A stretch of 64,000 nt of DNA from Microbacterium sp. (lineage in GTDB: Bacteria > Actinomycetota > Actinomycetes > Actinomycetales > Microbacteriaceae), in the NCBI GenBank assembly GCA_029239635.1, contig JARBUN010000014.1:23174-87173 (forward strand), written 5' to 3'. Positions 35,442 to 47,900 of this stretch are shown one piece after another. The notes below the pieces were generated by a model. The model ran no database searches. It had not been told where the DNA came from and was given only the letters and a program-made list of their open reading frames with translations. The translations under genes were made by a program, and so were the position numbers. Position 1 is the first letter of the stretch, and the number at the start of each line of letters is the position of its first letter.

Positions 35442-37370
35442 TCATGAGTTCTTTCGTCGTTTCTTCAGCCCGCGCACGGCCCGGTCGATCCACCGGCCCG
35501 GGCTCTTCGTGGGGTCCATCACCCGCCTCATCCGATGCACGGCGCCCATGTGGTTCAGGCGCATGTACATCCTGAGGAAATCTTTCCCAGAGCCGGTGCC
35601 CACGAATCCGAGCGCCCGAAGACGGTCGATCTTCTCGAAGGCGTATCCCGGGGTCGTTCCGGCCATTTCATCGAGCTTGTAATCGAGCGCCGTGTGACTG
35701 ACCGCCGCATAATCGGGTGCGACGATCGTCCGGCTGTGGTAGCCCGATTCGCCTGCCGCGTACGACGGCATGCGTTCCAGGATATGCGCCAGCCCCCCGT
35801 CCTGGTATGCCTCCACGCCGCCGAAGTCGGAGTATTCCCAGGGATGCTCGACAAGGAGACGAAGGGCTTCGGGCCGGGCGAAGAACATCGAACCGTAGGG
35901 TGCCAACGGCGACACGTCGTCGAGGGGCACCCGAATGCCCAGCTTCTCCGCCAGCCGTTCGAAACCCGGCTTGTTCGACCACCAGGCACGACCCAGGGTG
36001 GGGTAGCCGATGTGGATCATCGGCGGGAACGCGAGTCCCAGCCCGGGTTCGCGCTGGAAAAGAGCAAGCACGCGCGAGGTGTGGTCCTCGTCGTGCAGGA
36101 GGTTGAAGAACTGCTGCTCTCGGAAGTGCGTTCCGACGTTGTGGCCGTCCTGGGGTGTCTTCTTGCTGTGGAGTTTGACCACGAGGTCGTAGTCACCCGA
36201 CAGGAGGACATCGCGGCATCCGACGAGGAAGGCGCTCTGATCGCGGCCGTCGTTCGACGCGACGACGCGCACGTCCACCGCCCCCCGCTTTTCCGGGAGG
36301 GCGGCCAGGCGCGACTCGATCCGCCGCGCACGCTCTGCGTCGGGGGTCGTGACGACGAGGTCGTACGGGCCGGGCAGGGTGTCGGCCCGCTCGATCATCT
36401 CCTCCGTCATCTCGTCGTAGAAGATGTGCGCGATGACAACCACGCGCAGCGGCGCGGCGGCATCGTATGGCGCATGGTCGGGCCCGATGACGTCCATGAG
36501 TCCGGCGTCGGCGTTCAGCACCTTCGGCGCGACGTTGCGAGCGAGATTCGACAGGGCAATCTCGACGGGGTACCCGCCCTCGGCCGCCGCGTCCAGCGCC
36601 CACTTGCCGATCACCGCGTGACGGTCGAGGAACGGCGGCCAGTGGAAGAAAGGACGACGCTTGACGATCGGGCACCCGTCCTCGATGAGAGCGCGGGGGG
36701 CGAACAGCGAGGCGTTCACCACCCCGTAGTCGTCGGAGGCAAAGGCCGCCTCCCCCGAGAACCCGCTGTCGGTGAAGGTGTCGCGGAAGACGAGTTCGTG
36801 CTGCACCACGGCGTCGATGTAGGTGGAGATGTCCGGCAGCTCCGCCCAGTAGCGCCGCCACCGCTCGGTCTGGAACATCTCGCGGCGCACGGCAAGCCAG
36901 AACGACTGGAAGTGGTACGGCAGGGTCCCCGAGCCGGTGATGGGGTTGTGGTCCTCGGCCGCGTGATCGGTCATCGCCCAGAAATGCACCGGGCGGGCGT
37001 CCATCCGGGCGAAGAGAGGGCCGAAGGGTCGCACGGGACCGAACCACGTGTCGTTGGTCAGCACGATTTCGTCGAACTCCGCGATCCGCTCGCCGAGACG
37101 GTTCAGGGCGTCGCGCTGCGCACCGATGTCGAAGCCGGAGTTGTCGCGCTCGATGATCTCGTCGACGGCATCGACCAGGCGCGTCCGCCCGCTGTCGGAG
37201 AGTTCCCCGTTGACCACGGCGACGAGGCGATCGGCGTGCGCGCGGAGCGCCGCCAAGGCATACAGGACGTAGTCCTCGACCTCTCCGCGGCGGTCGTAGA
37301 TCGTGTACACGATCAGTCGACGACCGGCATCCGGGAAGGGAAGGGCCGGCGCGATCTCGGTTCCGCTCAC
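35442..37370 (-). CDS. Rhamnan synthesis protein F (RgpF) family, copy 1
   Basis: 642 residues of the RgpF family (PF05045). Hallmarks: RLIVYTIYDRRGEVEDYVLYALAAL, VNGELSDSGR, NSGFDIGAQRDAL, LTNDTWFGPV, FWAMTDH, KRRPFFHWPPFLDRHAVIG, VVKLHSKKTPQ and FPPMIHIGYPTLG. Family members are cytoplasmic transferases for rhamnose-containing wall glycans. It is directly upstream of the exporter (13 bases) and overlaps the second copy by 4 bases, so all four genes form one unit. The two copies are paralogues diverged through most of their length. Confidence 0.85.
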   Translation of the reverse strand: MSGTEIAPALPFPDAGRRLIVYTIYDRRGEVEDYVLYALAALRAHADRLVAVVNGELSDSGRTRLVDAVDEIIERDNSGFDIGAQRDALNRLGERIAEFDEIVLTNDTWFGPVRPFGPLFARMDARPVHFWAMTDHAAEDHNPITGSGTLPYHFQSFWLAVRREMFQTERWRRYWAELPDISTYIDAVVQHELVFRDTFTDSGFSGEAAFASDDYGVVNASLFAPRALIEDGCPIVKRRPFFHWPPFLDRHAVIGKWALDAAAEGGYPVEIALSNLARNVAPKVLNADAGLMDVIGPDHAPYDAAAPLRVVVIAHIFYDEMTEEMIERADTLPGPYDLVVTTPDAERARRIESRLAALPEKRGAVDVRVVASNDGRDQSAFLVGCRDVLLSGDYDLVVKLHSKKTPQDGHNVGTHFREQQFFNLLHDEDHTSRVLALFQREPGLGLAFPPMIHIGYPTLGRAWWSNKPGFERLAEKLGIRVPLDDVSPLAPYGSMFFARPEALRLLVEHPWEYSDFGGVEAYQDGGLAHILERMPSYAAGESGYHSRTIVAPDYAAVSHTALDYKLDEMAGTTPGYAFEKIDRLRALGFVGTGSGKDFLRMYMRLNHMGAVHRMRRVMDPTKSPGRWIDRAVRGLKKRRKNS

Positions 37371-39301
37371 CGGCGGACTCCCTTCACCAGAGCGCGACCG
37401 GCAGCGGCACCCGCGCGGACCCGGCGCAGCACCGCGCGCGCGCCCTGCCCGAGAGGGTGCATCACGGGGTCGAGTCGCTGAACGACCTTGTTGTGGTTGG
37501 TCTTCATGTACATGCGGAAGAAGGCCACCGCGCCCGCGGTGCCCATCCAGCCCGCCCGGTGCAGGAACTGGATCTGCTCGATGGGATACCCCGGCAGGTT
37601 CACCGCGAGCTGGTCGATCTTGTACTCGATCGCGAGGTGGGTGAGACTCGCGTGCTCGGCGTCCAGGACCGTCCGCACATGCAGACCCTGCTCCCCCACC
37701 GCCACGGAGACGAGGCGTTCGAGAAGCCGCTGCAGATCGGGCACCAGTTCGCGCGATCGATCACGGAAGTCGTCGTAAGTCCACTTCGCCAACAGGTACG
37801 ACCGTAGTCCTGCGGGCCGTCCGACCCACATGCCACCCAGCGGGGACAGGGGGGTGATCCCGTCGAGCGGAACCCGGATGCCGAGATCGTCGGCCACTTC
37901 TTGGCCCATCCCCCGATACCACGACCAGCCCTCGCCGGTCGTGGCGTAACCGGTCTCGATGACCGGGGGGAAGACAGCGCCGAGCCCCGGCTCGCGGACG
38001 AACAGAGCGAGGAGGTTGGCGATGTAGGACGGGCTCCCCACCAGGTTGTCGCGCATGTACCGGCGGAAGTACTCCGACACGGTGCGTCCCCGACGGGTGG
38101 GGAGGCGGTCGTGGAGCTTGACGAAGACGTCGTAACGGTCGCTCAGCAGTTCGGCCCGGCATCCGATCAGGAAGGCACTCATGTCGCGGCCGTTCGCCGA
38201 CGGGACGACACGGACCTCGGCGGTGGAGACGTTCTGACCGTGAGCCGACAGGAGCTCGTCGAGGGCGGGGGCGAGCCCCGCGTCCGACGTGGTGACGATC
38301 ACGTCGACCGGTGCCGGGAACCACGTCAGCCGCTCGACGAGCGGGGTGACCGACGCGATCCCCGTCGCGTGGATCACCACGAGCACGCGCAGACCGGACG
38401 GGTCTTCGGATGCCTTCACCACCGTGCGGGGAAGGATGTCGAGCAACGCCAGGTTGGTGTTGATCACCTTCGGCGGCACCGTCCGCGCCAGGTTCTCGAG
38501 GATCAGCGCCGTCGGGTACCCGCTGGCCGCGACCTTGTCGAGGACCGCGCGACCGATCACCGCGTGTCGGTCGAGGAACGGCGGCCAGTGGAAGAACGGA
38601 CGACGCTTGACCAGCGGGCACCCGTCGTCGATGAGGAGTGTGGGGTTGAACAACGCCGGGTGGTCGGTCGGATAGTCGTCGGAGGCGAAGGCGACCGCCG
38701 AGGTGAACCCCGCCTCGGTGAAGGTCTCGGTGAAGATGGTCTCGTGCTTGAGTACCGCGTCGAAGTACGACGGCATCTCGGGGAGCTCCCGCCAGTAACG
38801 CTCCCAGCGCTCCGACGTGAACATGCGCCGACGGACGGCGATCCAGAACGACTGGAGATGGTACGGCAGCACGCCGTCGCCGGTGAAGGGGTTCGGCTCC
38901 TCGCGCGCGTGGTCGGTCATCCCCCAGAAGTCGGCGTCGAGGGCGTCCATGCGGTCGAAGACCGGCCCGTACGGGCGCACCGGTCCGAACCACGTGTCGT
39001 TCGTGAGCACGATCTCGTCGAAGTCCGCCAGCCGCGACCCCAGGTGGTCGAGCGCGTCCTTGTGCGCCCAGATGTCGAAGCCGACGTTCTTGCGCAGCAG
39101 GATCTCGTCGGTCACCGGCTCAAGGCGTCGCCTCGCGCCGTCCGAGAGAGTGCCGTTGATCACCGCGAGGATGTGGGTGGCGCGATCGCGCATTCCTTCG
39201 AGGGCGTGGACCACGTAGTCGTCGACACCACCACGCCGGTCGTACACGACGTAGACGACGAGTCGTCGCCCATCGGGGGGGAAAACCAACGCATGCTCCA
39301 C
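37367..39301 (-). CDS. Rhamnan synthesis protein F (RgpF) family, copy 2
   Basis: 644 residues, paralogous to the next gene: RLVVYVVYDRRGGVDDYVVHALEGM, INGTLSDGAR, NVGFDIWAHKDAL, LTNDTWFGPVRPYG, FWGMTDH, KRRPFFHWPPFLDRHAVIG, FPPVIETGYATTG. The stretch that reads VVKLHSKKTPQ in copy 1 is VFVKLHDRLPTRRG here, so the substrate-binding end may differ. Start GTG at 39301 with GAGGGGG about 8 bases upstream. It follows rmlA by 76 bases on the same strand, so donor synthesis and transfer may be co-regulated. Confidence 0.85.
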   Translation of the reverse strand: MEHALVFPPDGRRLVVYVVYDRRGGVDDYVVHALEGMRDRATHILAVINGTLSDGARRRLEPVTDEILLRKNVGFDIWAHKDALDHLGSRLADFDEIVLTNDTWFGPVRPYGPVFDRMDALDADFWGMTDHAREEPNPFTGDGVLPYHLQSFWIAVRRRMFTSERWERYWRELPEMPSYFDAVLKHETIFTETFTEAGFTSAVAFASDDYPTDHPALFNPTLLIDDGCPLVKRRPFFHWPPFLDRHAVIGRAVLDKVAASGYPTALILENLARTVPPKVINTNLALLDILPRTVVKASEDPSGLRVLVVIHATGIASVTPLVERLTWFPAPVDVIVTTSDAGLAPALDELLSAHGQNVSTAEVRVVPSANGRDMSAFLIGCRAELLSDRYDVFVKLHDRLPTRRGRTVSEYFRRYMRDNLVGSPSYIANLLALFVREPGLGAVFPPVIETGYATTGEGWSWYRGMGQEVADDLGIRVPLDGITPLSPLGGMWVGRPAGLRSYLLAKWTYDDFRDRSRELVPDLQRLLERLVSVAVGEQGLHVRTVLDAEHASLTHLAIEYKIDQLAVNLPGYPIEQIQFLHRAGWMGTAGAVAFFRMYMKTNHNKVVQRLDPVMHPLGQGARAVLRRVRAGAAAGRALVKGVRR

Positions 39302-39377
39302 TTCAGCCCCCTCGATTCATCCCGCGGTTCTCTCGGATGCGGCAGGGGCCTTGACCGCACGCAGACCAACGGCGAGC

Positions 39378-42759
<3,382 letters not shown>

Positions 42760-42764
42760 CGGCG

Positions 42765-42798
42765 TTCGTGCGGGGGCGGCGTCCCGCCCCCGCACGAA
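42765..42798. terminator. Bidirectional hairpin terminator
   Basis: A perfect 15-bp stem (42765-42779 with 42784-42798) around a CGTC loop, immediately before the minus-strand stop at 42799 and 5 bases after the rmlCD stop. It serves both convergent genes. Confidence 0.85.
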
Positions 42799-44838
42799 TC
42801 ACTTCGCGACCTCGTAGATGTGCATCGTCGTCGGGCCCTCCTGGATCGTGTCCGACAGCGTGACGCAGGTCGAGTCGATCGGGGCCTCACTGAGCACCCA
42901 GGTGACGTGCTCCCGCGCGAAGGGCGCGCACGCGTCGAAGGTCATCTGCACCTGGTCGGGATAGGGATTGCGCGGTGAGGGGTCGCCCGCGCCCAGCACC
43001 CACGACACCATTCCCAGACGGTTCCAGCGCTCTTCGGCGGCGCCTGACGGGTCGATCTCCGACCACATCTCGTTGGATGGGGCGCCCTGGAAGCCGTTCA
43101 ACGCCGTGACGCCGGACTCGACGAGCATCATGGTGGGGAGTTGGCTCGAGGTGATGCCGACCCACGTGCCGGGTTCTTGTTCGTCGCGCTGCTGGATCGC
43201 CCGCACCGTCGCCGTGTCGCGCAGATCGAGCACACCGCGGTAGAGCGGGTTGACGCCCAGCCCGGCGAGGATGGACACCACCAGCAGAGCGATGGCGCCG
43301 GTGGTCATCCCTCCGCGGGCGATGGCGACGACGGATGCCACGAGCAGCAGCGCCGAGATGACGCCGACGACGACGGCGGATGGCGAGATCCCGTCGAAGT
43401 GGGCCTCCAGCCCGGTCGCGCGGTGGATGCGCCACAGCACGACCCCCATCGATGCCAGCGTGACGGCGGCAGCAGCGCCGGCGACCCACCACGGCGGCCG
43501 CCCGCCCCGGCGCGCGCGCCGTTCGTCGATCTCGCGACCGATGACGAGGACGAGGACGAAGCTGAGCACACCGAAACCGATACGTATGCGTGGCGAGGTC
43601 GTGCGATCGAGCAGCAGAAGATGGGCGATGGCATCCCACCCGGGAACGATCAGGAAAGCCAGCATGACCGCTCCCGCGATCAGGAGCGCGATCGTCACGG
43701 GATCAAGGCGCCGGGTGGTCCGCCAGCGGTCGACGATCACCCATCCGACGGCGACGATGAGCAACATGCCCGGCAGGAAGAAGGTGGACGCTTCCGACAT
43801 GTTCACAGCGAACGGCAGACCTGCGGTGCGACCCAGGTCGAACGAGAGGAACCCCCAGAACAACTGGGTGATCTCCGACCAGCCGCCCTCGCCCACCTCT
43901 TGCAGACGCTCCCCCGGGTACACGGTGGATGTGAACCCCTGGATGGTGGACCATCGGGTGACGAGCCAGATCAGCGTCACCGCTACCGCGGCGGCGCCTC
44001 CGGCGAGCAGGGGGACGAGTCGACGGACGCGGGCAGCGAAGGTCTCGGCCTGCGGCACGGGTGTGAGGACGACGCCGACGACGAACGCCGCCGAGACGAG
44101 CACCACGGGCACGATGAACGGGGCGTACACGCCGACGGCCATGGCTGCGGTCGTCCACGCGGTGAACGCCGACAGTACCCACGCTCCGACGCGATTGCTC
44201 GATCGCACGCACCATATCGCCGTGGCCATGACCAGGAGGGCCCACGCCGCGGGATACAGCGTCGTGGACAAGTACCACCACTGGAAGAACGGGGCGAAGA
44301 AGAACCCGACTGAGAGGGCCGCCGCGGCCACAGGACGGCGAGGCATCAGGACGACCGCGAGAAGGTACCCCGCTCCGATGATCGCGAACCCGGGAAGCCA
44401 CCATTTCAGGGCCATCGCCTGATCGAGGGGGAGGAAGAAGAAGCCCCACAGGTGCGGACGCAGCGCCGTCGACCAGTCGGTCGTCGGCAGGTCGTTCTGC
44501 ACGGTGGCATCCATGCCCCCGGGGAAGGTCTCGTTCCGGGCAGGGAGGTCCTGCTCCACCTGTGAGATCACCCACGAGGTCTGGACGAACCACTCGTCGC
44601 TGCGGATGGCCTCGGGCTCTCCCGCGATGAGGGCCGGGTCCTCGCCCCGACTGATCAGGTCGTGGACGATCCCGGTCGACGAGCCGGTGAGTCCAAGTGC
44701 CACGAATGCCACGAGCACCACGCCCAGCAATCCGAGCGGGAAACCGACCACGGCACGGTTGGGCAGCCCGTCAGGGCGAGGAGCCGTCCAACGGGCGTAT
44801 CGCTCGCGCAACGCGCTCAGGGAAGAAATGTGTGTCAC
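42799..44838 (-). CDS. Large polytopic membrane protein, possibly GT-C
   Basis: 679 residues with about twelve membrane helices and an outer C-terminal domain of about 110 residues. After the first helix comes GEPEAIRSDEWFVQTSWVISQVEQDLPARNETF, an acidic loop placed as in GT-C glycosyltransferases; later WWYLSTTLYPAAWALL and WGFLSFDLGRTAGLPFAVNMSEASTFFLPG. I do not recognise a named family with certainty. A role in transferring lipid-phosphate sugars would suit the neighbourhood but is inference. The GTG at 44838 has GAGAGA about 12 bases upstream and begins just before the first helix; a longer start at 44904 is possible. Confidence 0.75.
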   Translation of the reverse strand: MTHISSLSALRERYARWTAPRPDGLPNRAVVGFPLGLLGVVLVAFVALGLTGSSTGIVHDLISRGEDPALIAGEPEAIRSDEWFVQTSWVISQVEQDLPARNETFPGGMDATVQNDLPTTDWSTALRPHLWGFFFLPLDQAMALKWWLPGFAIIGAGYLLAVVLMPRRPVAAAALSVGFFFAPFFQWWYLSTTLYPAAWALLVMATAIWCVRSSNRVGAWVLSAFTAWTTAAMAVGVYAPFIVPVVLVSAAFVVGVVLTPVPQAETFAARVRRLVPLLAGGAAAVAVTLIWLVTRWSTIQGFTSTVYPGERLQEVGEGGWSEITQLFWGFLSFDLGRTAGLPFAVNMSEASTFFLPGMLLIVAVGWVIVDRWRTTRRLDPVTIALLIAGAVMLAFLIVPGWDAIAHLLLLDRTTSPRIRIGFGVLSFVLVLVIGREIDERRARRGGRPPWWVAGAAAAVTLASMGVVLWRIHRATGLEAHFDGISPSAVVVGVISALLLVASVVAIARGGMTTGAIALLVVSILAGLGVNPLYRGVLDLRDTATVRAIQQRDEQEPGTWVGITSSQLPTMMLVESGVTALNGFQGAPSNEMWSEIDPSGAAEERWNRLGMVSWVLGAGDPSPRNPYPDQVQMTFDACAPFAREHVTWVLSEAPIDSTCVTLSDTIQEGPTTMHIYEVAK

Positions 44839-44941
44839 AGAGCAGGTCTCTCTCGAAAAGGCCGACCCTCCAGTGTCGGGCATCGACCTGTGCGTCGCGC
44901 ACACGCCCGGCGCGGTGACCGACTCCGACAGACGGACCAGG

Positions 44942-47317
44942 TCAGCGGATCTGCGTCATCACATCCCAACCGATACCGGCACGGGTTCGACCGCCCTGCC
45001 ACCCACCGCCACCGTCACCGCGGTAGAGGTACAGATCGCCGTTCGAGGCGCGGCCGAGGACATCGGGTCCGCCGGTCCCGTCGAAGTTGCCGGGGCTGAA
45101 CACCGTCCTGAACACGTTCCAGCCCGTTCCGATCTGGCGGATCGATCCCCAGCCTCCACGGCCGTTGGTTCCGTACAGCCACAGGGTGCCGTCCGTCTTG
45201 CGCGCGACGAAATCGTTGATGCTGTCACCGTCGACGTCGCCGGCCGCCGAGAGCGAGTTGATGATGTTCCACCCCACCCCGACGACCTCGCCCTGACCGG
45301 TGAGCCAACCGCCCATCCCGTCGCCGCGATAAAGCCGGAGGACACCCGAGGCGTCGCGTGCGACCACATCGACCCGACGGTCACCGTCGAAGTCGATGCC
45401 GCCCGTCACCAGGCCGAAGCCGCTCCATCCGCTGCCGATCGTGGTCGCCGAGGCGAAAGTGCCGTCGCCCTTGCCCCGCAGGAGCTGGAACGTCCCGTCC
45501 GAGGTGATGCGCCCCAGATCGGCACGCCCGTCGCCGTCGAAGTCTCCCAGCGGAACCACCGTCGCCGAACCCCACTTGGCTTGCACCTGGATCGGGCCGA
45601 GCCATCCGCCGGACCCGTTACCGGGATACACGCTCATGACTCCCTTGGCGGACACGGCGACCACATCGCTCGCGCCATCGCCCGTGAGGTCTCCCGCCCC
45701 ACCCGGGAACGACTTCCGCCAGCCGGGCTTGGGCCCCTCGCTCGTCACGACGCTCATCACCGACCACCCGCTGCCCACGGGGGTGGACACGCGACCGAAC
45801 GTGTCGCCGCCCCCGCGGGTGTAGGCCCACATCACGCCCGAGCGGTCGACCGCGAGGATGTCCGTGCGACCATTCCCGGTGAAATCTCCCGGAGCGAGGA
45901 TGGACCTCATCGTGTCCCACCCGCCGCCGAGGTAGTCCCGACCGTCTCGGAAGCCGCCCGAGCCGTCGCCGCGATAGACCCAGAGAGCACCGGAAGCGTC
46001 GCGCGCGAGGATGTCGGGGGTGCCGTCACCAGAGATGTCCGCACCGCCGACGAGGGCGGTGAACCCGGTCCAGCCGCTACCCACCTGACGAGGCGCGGCG
46101 AAGGTCCCGTATCCCGTGCCCTTCCAGAGCAGCAGCAGGCCGCTTTTAGTGGTCGTGTACACATCGGGGACCCCGTCGCCGTCGACATCGCCCGCAGCGG
46201 TGATCAGCGGGGCGTCCGACCAGTCGACGCCGATGCGCTTCGCGGAGAGATCGCCGTCGCGCGCCTGCAGAGGGCGAAGCCAAGCCTTCTTCGACGAGTC
46301 GAGGACGATCATGTCGCGGCGACCGTCACCGTCGAAGTCGCCTGTCGACAGCATCCGATCCGACTTCGACAGACCCCCGGCTGTCTGCACGCGGTCACCC
46401 CACGCGCTGCCCTTGAACGGGTACGAGACGACGTTGCCCGACGGGTCCACCGCGACCACAGAAGAATCCACACCGTACTTCGGCAGGACGGGGGTGTAGC
46501 GGGTCGACCCGAACCAGTCCGTGAACGTCCGCCAGAAGTTGCGGTTGCCGTAGGCCGAGCAGCGGTCTCCGGTGCCGTACAGGTTGTTCAGGGCCGCCTG
46601 GTTCGGCACGTACGGCGTGTAGATGTAGAGCCCCGCGGTAGCCGCATTCTCGATGAACACCCGCTGCGTGCCACAGCTGCTGTCGGGATTGTAGAGGATG
46701 TTGTTCCAGCGGCCCTGCTGGTACCCCCACCAGGTGGGGTTGAGACGGTAGACCTCGAACTGCCGCGCGCCGTAGTAGACCTGATAGAAGAACCCCGAAG
46801 TCGACGGGTCGCACGGAGCCGTGTCGGGGCATCCCTGGCCCGTGGCGGCCTGATAGTTCCAGTCCGACGGCGCGGTCGACGAGATCAGGCCCTGTTCCTT
46901 CTGGAGGAGGACGAGAAGCGCCTTCTGGCTGATCCCGCAGGAGCGCGCGACCTTGTCGATGATGGTCGACGCGCTCTCGTTGGGCCGCCCCTGGTATCCG
47001 TTGCAGTATTTGTCGGCGGGCCGGTCGTCGGTGTTCTGTCGATAGTCCTTGATGCAGGTATAGCCCGATCGGCAGGACGGCACCTGACGCTCCATGAACG
47101 CCTGGATGTCGTTGGAGCTCATCGCGTCACCGTTGTAGAACACGGCGTCGTCGATGATGTTGCCCGCGTTCCAGTCCGAGGCGTTGGCGGCCGCGGCGGC
47201 GCCGACGGGAGCGACGGTGGCCGGCAGCGCCACGGGCACCGCGACGAGGACGGCCATCGCGCATGCCCACGCCGCGATGACCGCCGCAACGCTGCGGCGG
47301 CGCGAGCGCGCCGTCAC
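44942..47317 (-). CDS. Secreted FG-GAP repeat protein with cysteine-rich N-terminal domain
   Basis: 791 residues. A signal peptide covers residues about 1-45 (basic start, long Ala/Val stretch). Residues 47-270 form a domain with eight cysteines (82, 88, 105, 127, 163, 169, 215, 253) and the segment SQKALLVLLQKEQGLISS, where Glu141 is placed like the catalytic glutamate of lytic transglycosylases (inference). From residue 327 there are nine FG-GAP/VCBS-type units, each with a DxDGDG-like calcium loop (first GDFDGDGRRD), likely a beta-propeller. The product should be outside the cell and bind or cut wall glycan. The GTG start at 47317 overlaps the lipoprotein gene by 4 bases. Confidence 0.82.
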   Translation of the reverse strand: MTARSRRRSVAAVIAAWACAMAVLVAVPVALPATVAPVGAAAAANASDWNAGNIIDDAVFYNGDAMSSNDIQAFMERQVPSCRSGYTCIKDYRQNTDDRPADKYCNGYQGRPNESASTIIDKVARSCGISQKALLVLLQKEQGLISSTAPSDWNYQAATGQGCPDTAPCDPSTSGFFYQVYYGARQFEVYRLNPTWWGYQQGRWNNILYNPDSSCGTQRVFIENAATAGLYIYTPYVPNQAALNNLYGTGDRCSAYGNRNFWRTFTDWFGSTRYTPVLPKYGVDSSVVAVDPSGNVVSYPFKGSAWGDRVQTAGGLSKSDRMLSTGDFDGDGRRDMIVLDSSKKAWLRPLQARDGDLSAKRIGVDWSDAPLITAAGDVDGDGVPDVYTTTKSGLLLLWKGTGYGTFAAPRQVGSGWTGFTALVGGADISGDGTPDILARDASGALWVYRGDGSGGFRDGRDYLGGGWDTMRSILAPGDFTGNGRTDILAVDRSGVMWAYTRGGGDTFGRVSTPVGSGWSVMSVVTSEGPKPGWRKSFPGGAGDLTGDGASDVVAVSAKGVMSVYPGNGSGGWLGPIQVQAKWGSATVVPLGDFDGDGRADLGRITSDGTFQLLRGKGDGTFASATTIGSGWSGFGLVTGGIDFDGDRRVDVVARDASGVLRLYRGDGMGGWLTGQGEVVGVGWNIINSLSAAGDVDGDSINDFVARKTDGTLWLYGTNGRGGWGSIRQIGTGWNVFRTVFSPGNFDGTGGPDVLGRASNGDLYLYRGDGGGGWQGGRTRAGIGWDVMTQIR

Positions 47318-47838
47318 TGACCGGTCTCGATCGTCGCGGTCGCCGAGGACGCACGCAACCGCGGCGACTGGTAGCCGACGTGGAAGGCCACCTCGGCGGC
47401 GCCGTCGGTGATGGGGAGCGACATCAGCCCGCAGTAGGTGACGCCCTTGCCCTCGGCGGCCGTCACCGAGACGGTTTCGTCGGTGTCGTCGCGCGTCAGC
47501 GTGCACGTGCCGCCCGACTCGGCGACCCCCGGCACCATCGCCGTGACTTCGAGCGCTCCCTCGCGCACTTCCGACGTCACAACGAGGATCTCACCGTTGT
47601 AGGGCGTGTTCGGTGTGGCGCTCTCGCTCGCAGTCGGATCCGGCGTCTGCGTGGAAGTGGGCGCGGGCGACATGGTCGACGAGGAGGACGAGGAGGGACT
47701 GGGCGAGGGAGCCGCTCCGCGAATGGGCGTCGCGCACGCCGACAGCGTCAACGCGCCGACCAGCAGAAGGAGAGCGGGCAGCGCGACACGCGCCCGCCTC
47801 GAACGAGACGGGACAACGGTGTCGTGTGCAGAGTTCAC
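47314..47838 (-). CDS. Putative lipoprotein
   Basis: 174 residues. N-terminal basic run, hydrophobic stretch and lipobox LTLSAC with the lipidated cysteine, then a serine/proline/threonine linker typical of surface lipoproteins. The remaining 100 residues are a beta-rich domain with two cysteines (GGTCTLTRDD, VTYCGLMSLP) likely forming a disulfide. No family recognised. The start is GTG at 47838, 6 bases after CATAAT; the longer open frame to 48093 lies in the next gene. It is translationally coupled to the FG-GAP protein, so the two may work together at the surface. Confidence 0.75.
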   Translation of the reverse strand: MNSAHDTVVPSRSRRARVALPALLLLVGALTLSACATPIRGAAPSPSPSSSSSSTMSPAPTSTQTPDPTASESATPNTPYNGEILVVTSEVREGALEVTAMVPGVAESGGTCTLTRDDTDETVSVTAAEGKGVTYCGLMSLPITDGAAEVAFHVGYQSPRLRASSATATIETGQ

Positions 47839-47844
47839 GCGTTC

Positions 47845-47850
47845 ATTATG
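47845..47850 (-). promoter_or_regulatory. -10 hexamer of the lipoprotein/FG-GAP operon
   Basis: CATAAT on the minus strand, exactly 6 bases before the GTG at 47838. It has a C at the first position but otherwise fits the window's leaderless pattern. Confidence 0.35.
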
Positions 47851-47900
47851 CGTGTCTCGAGTGACGGATGGGAATATTGTCCGCAATCGGTAAGTGCCCG

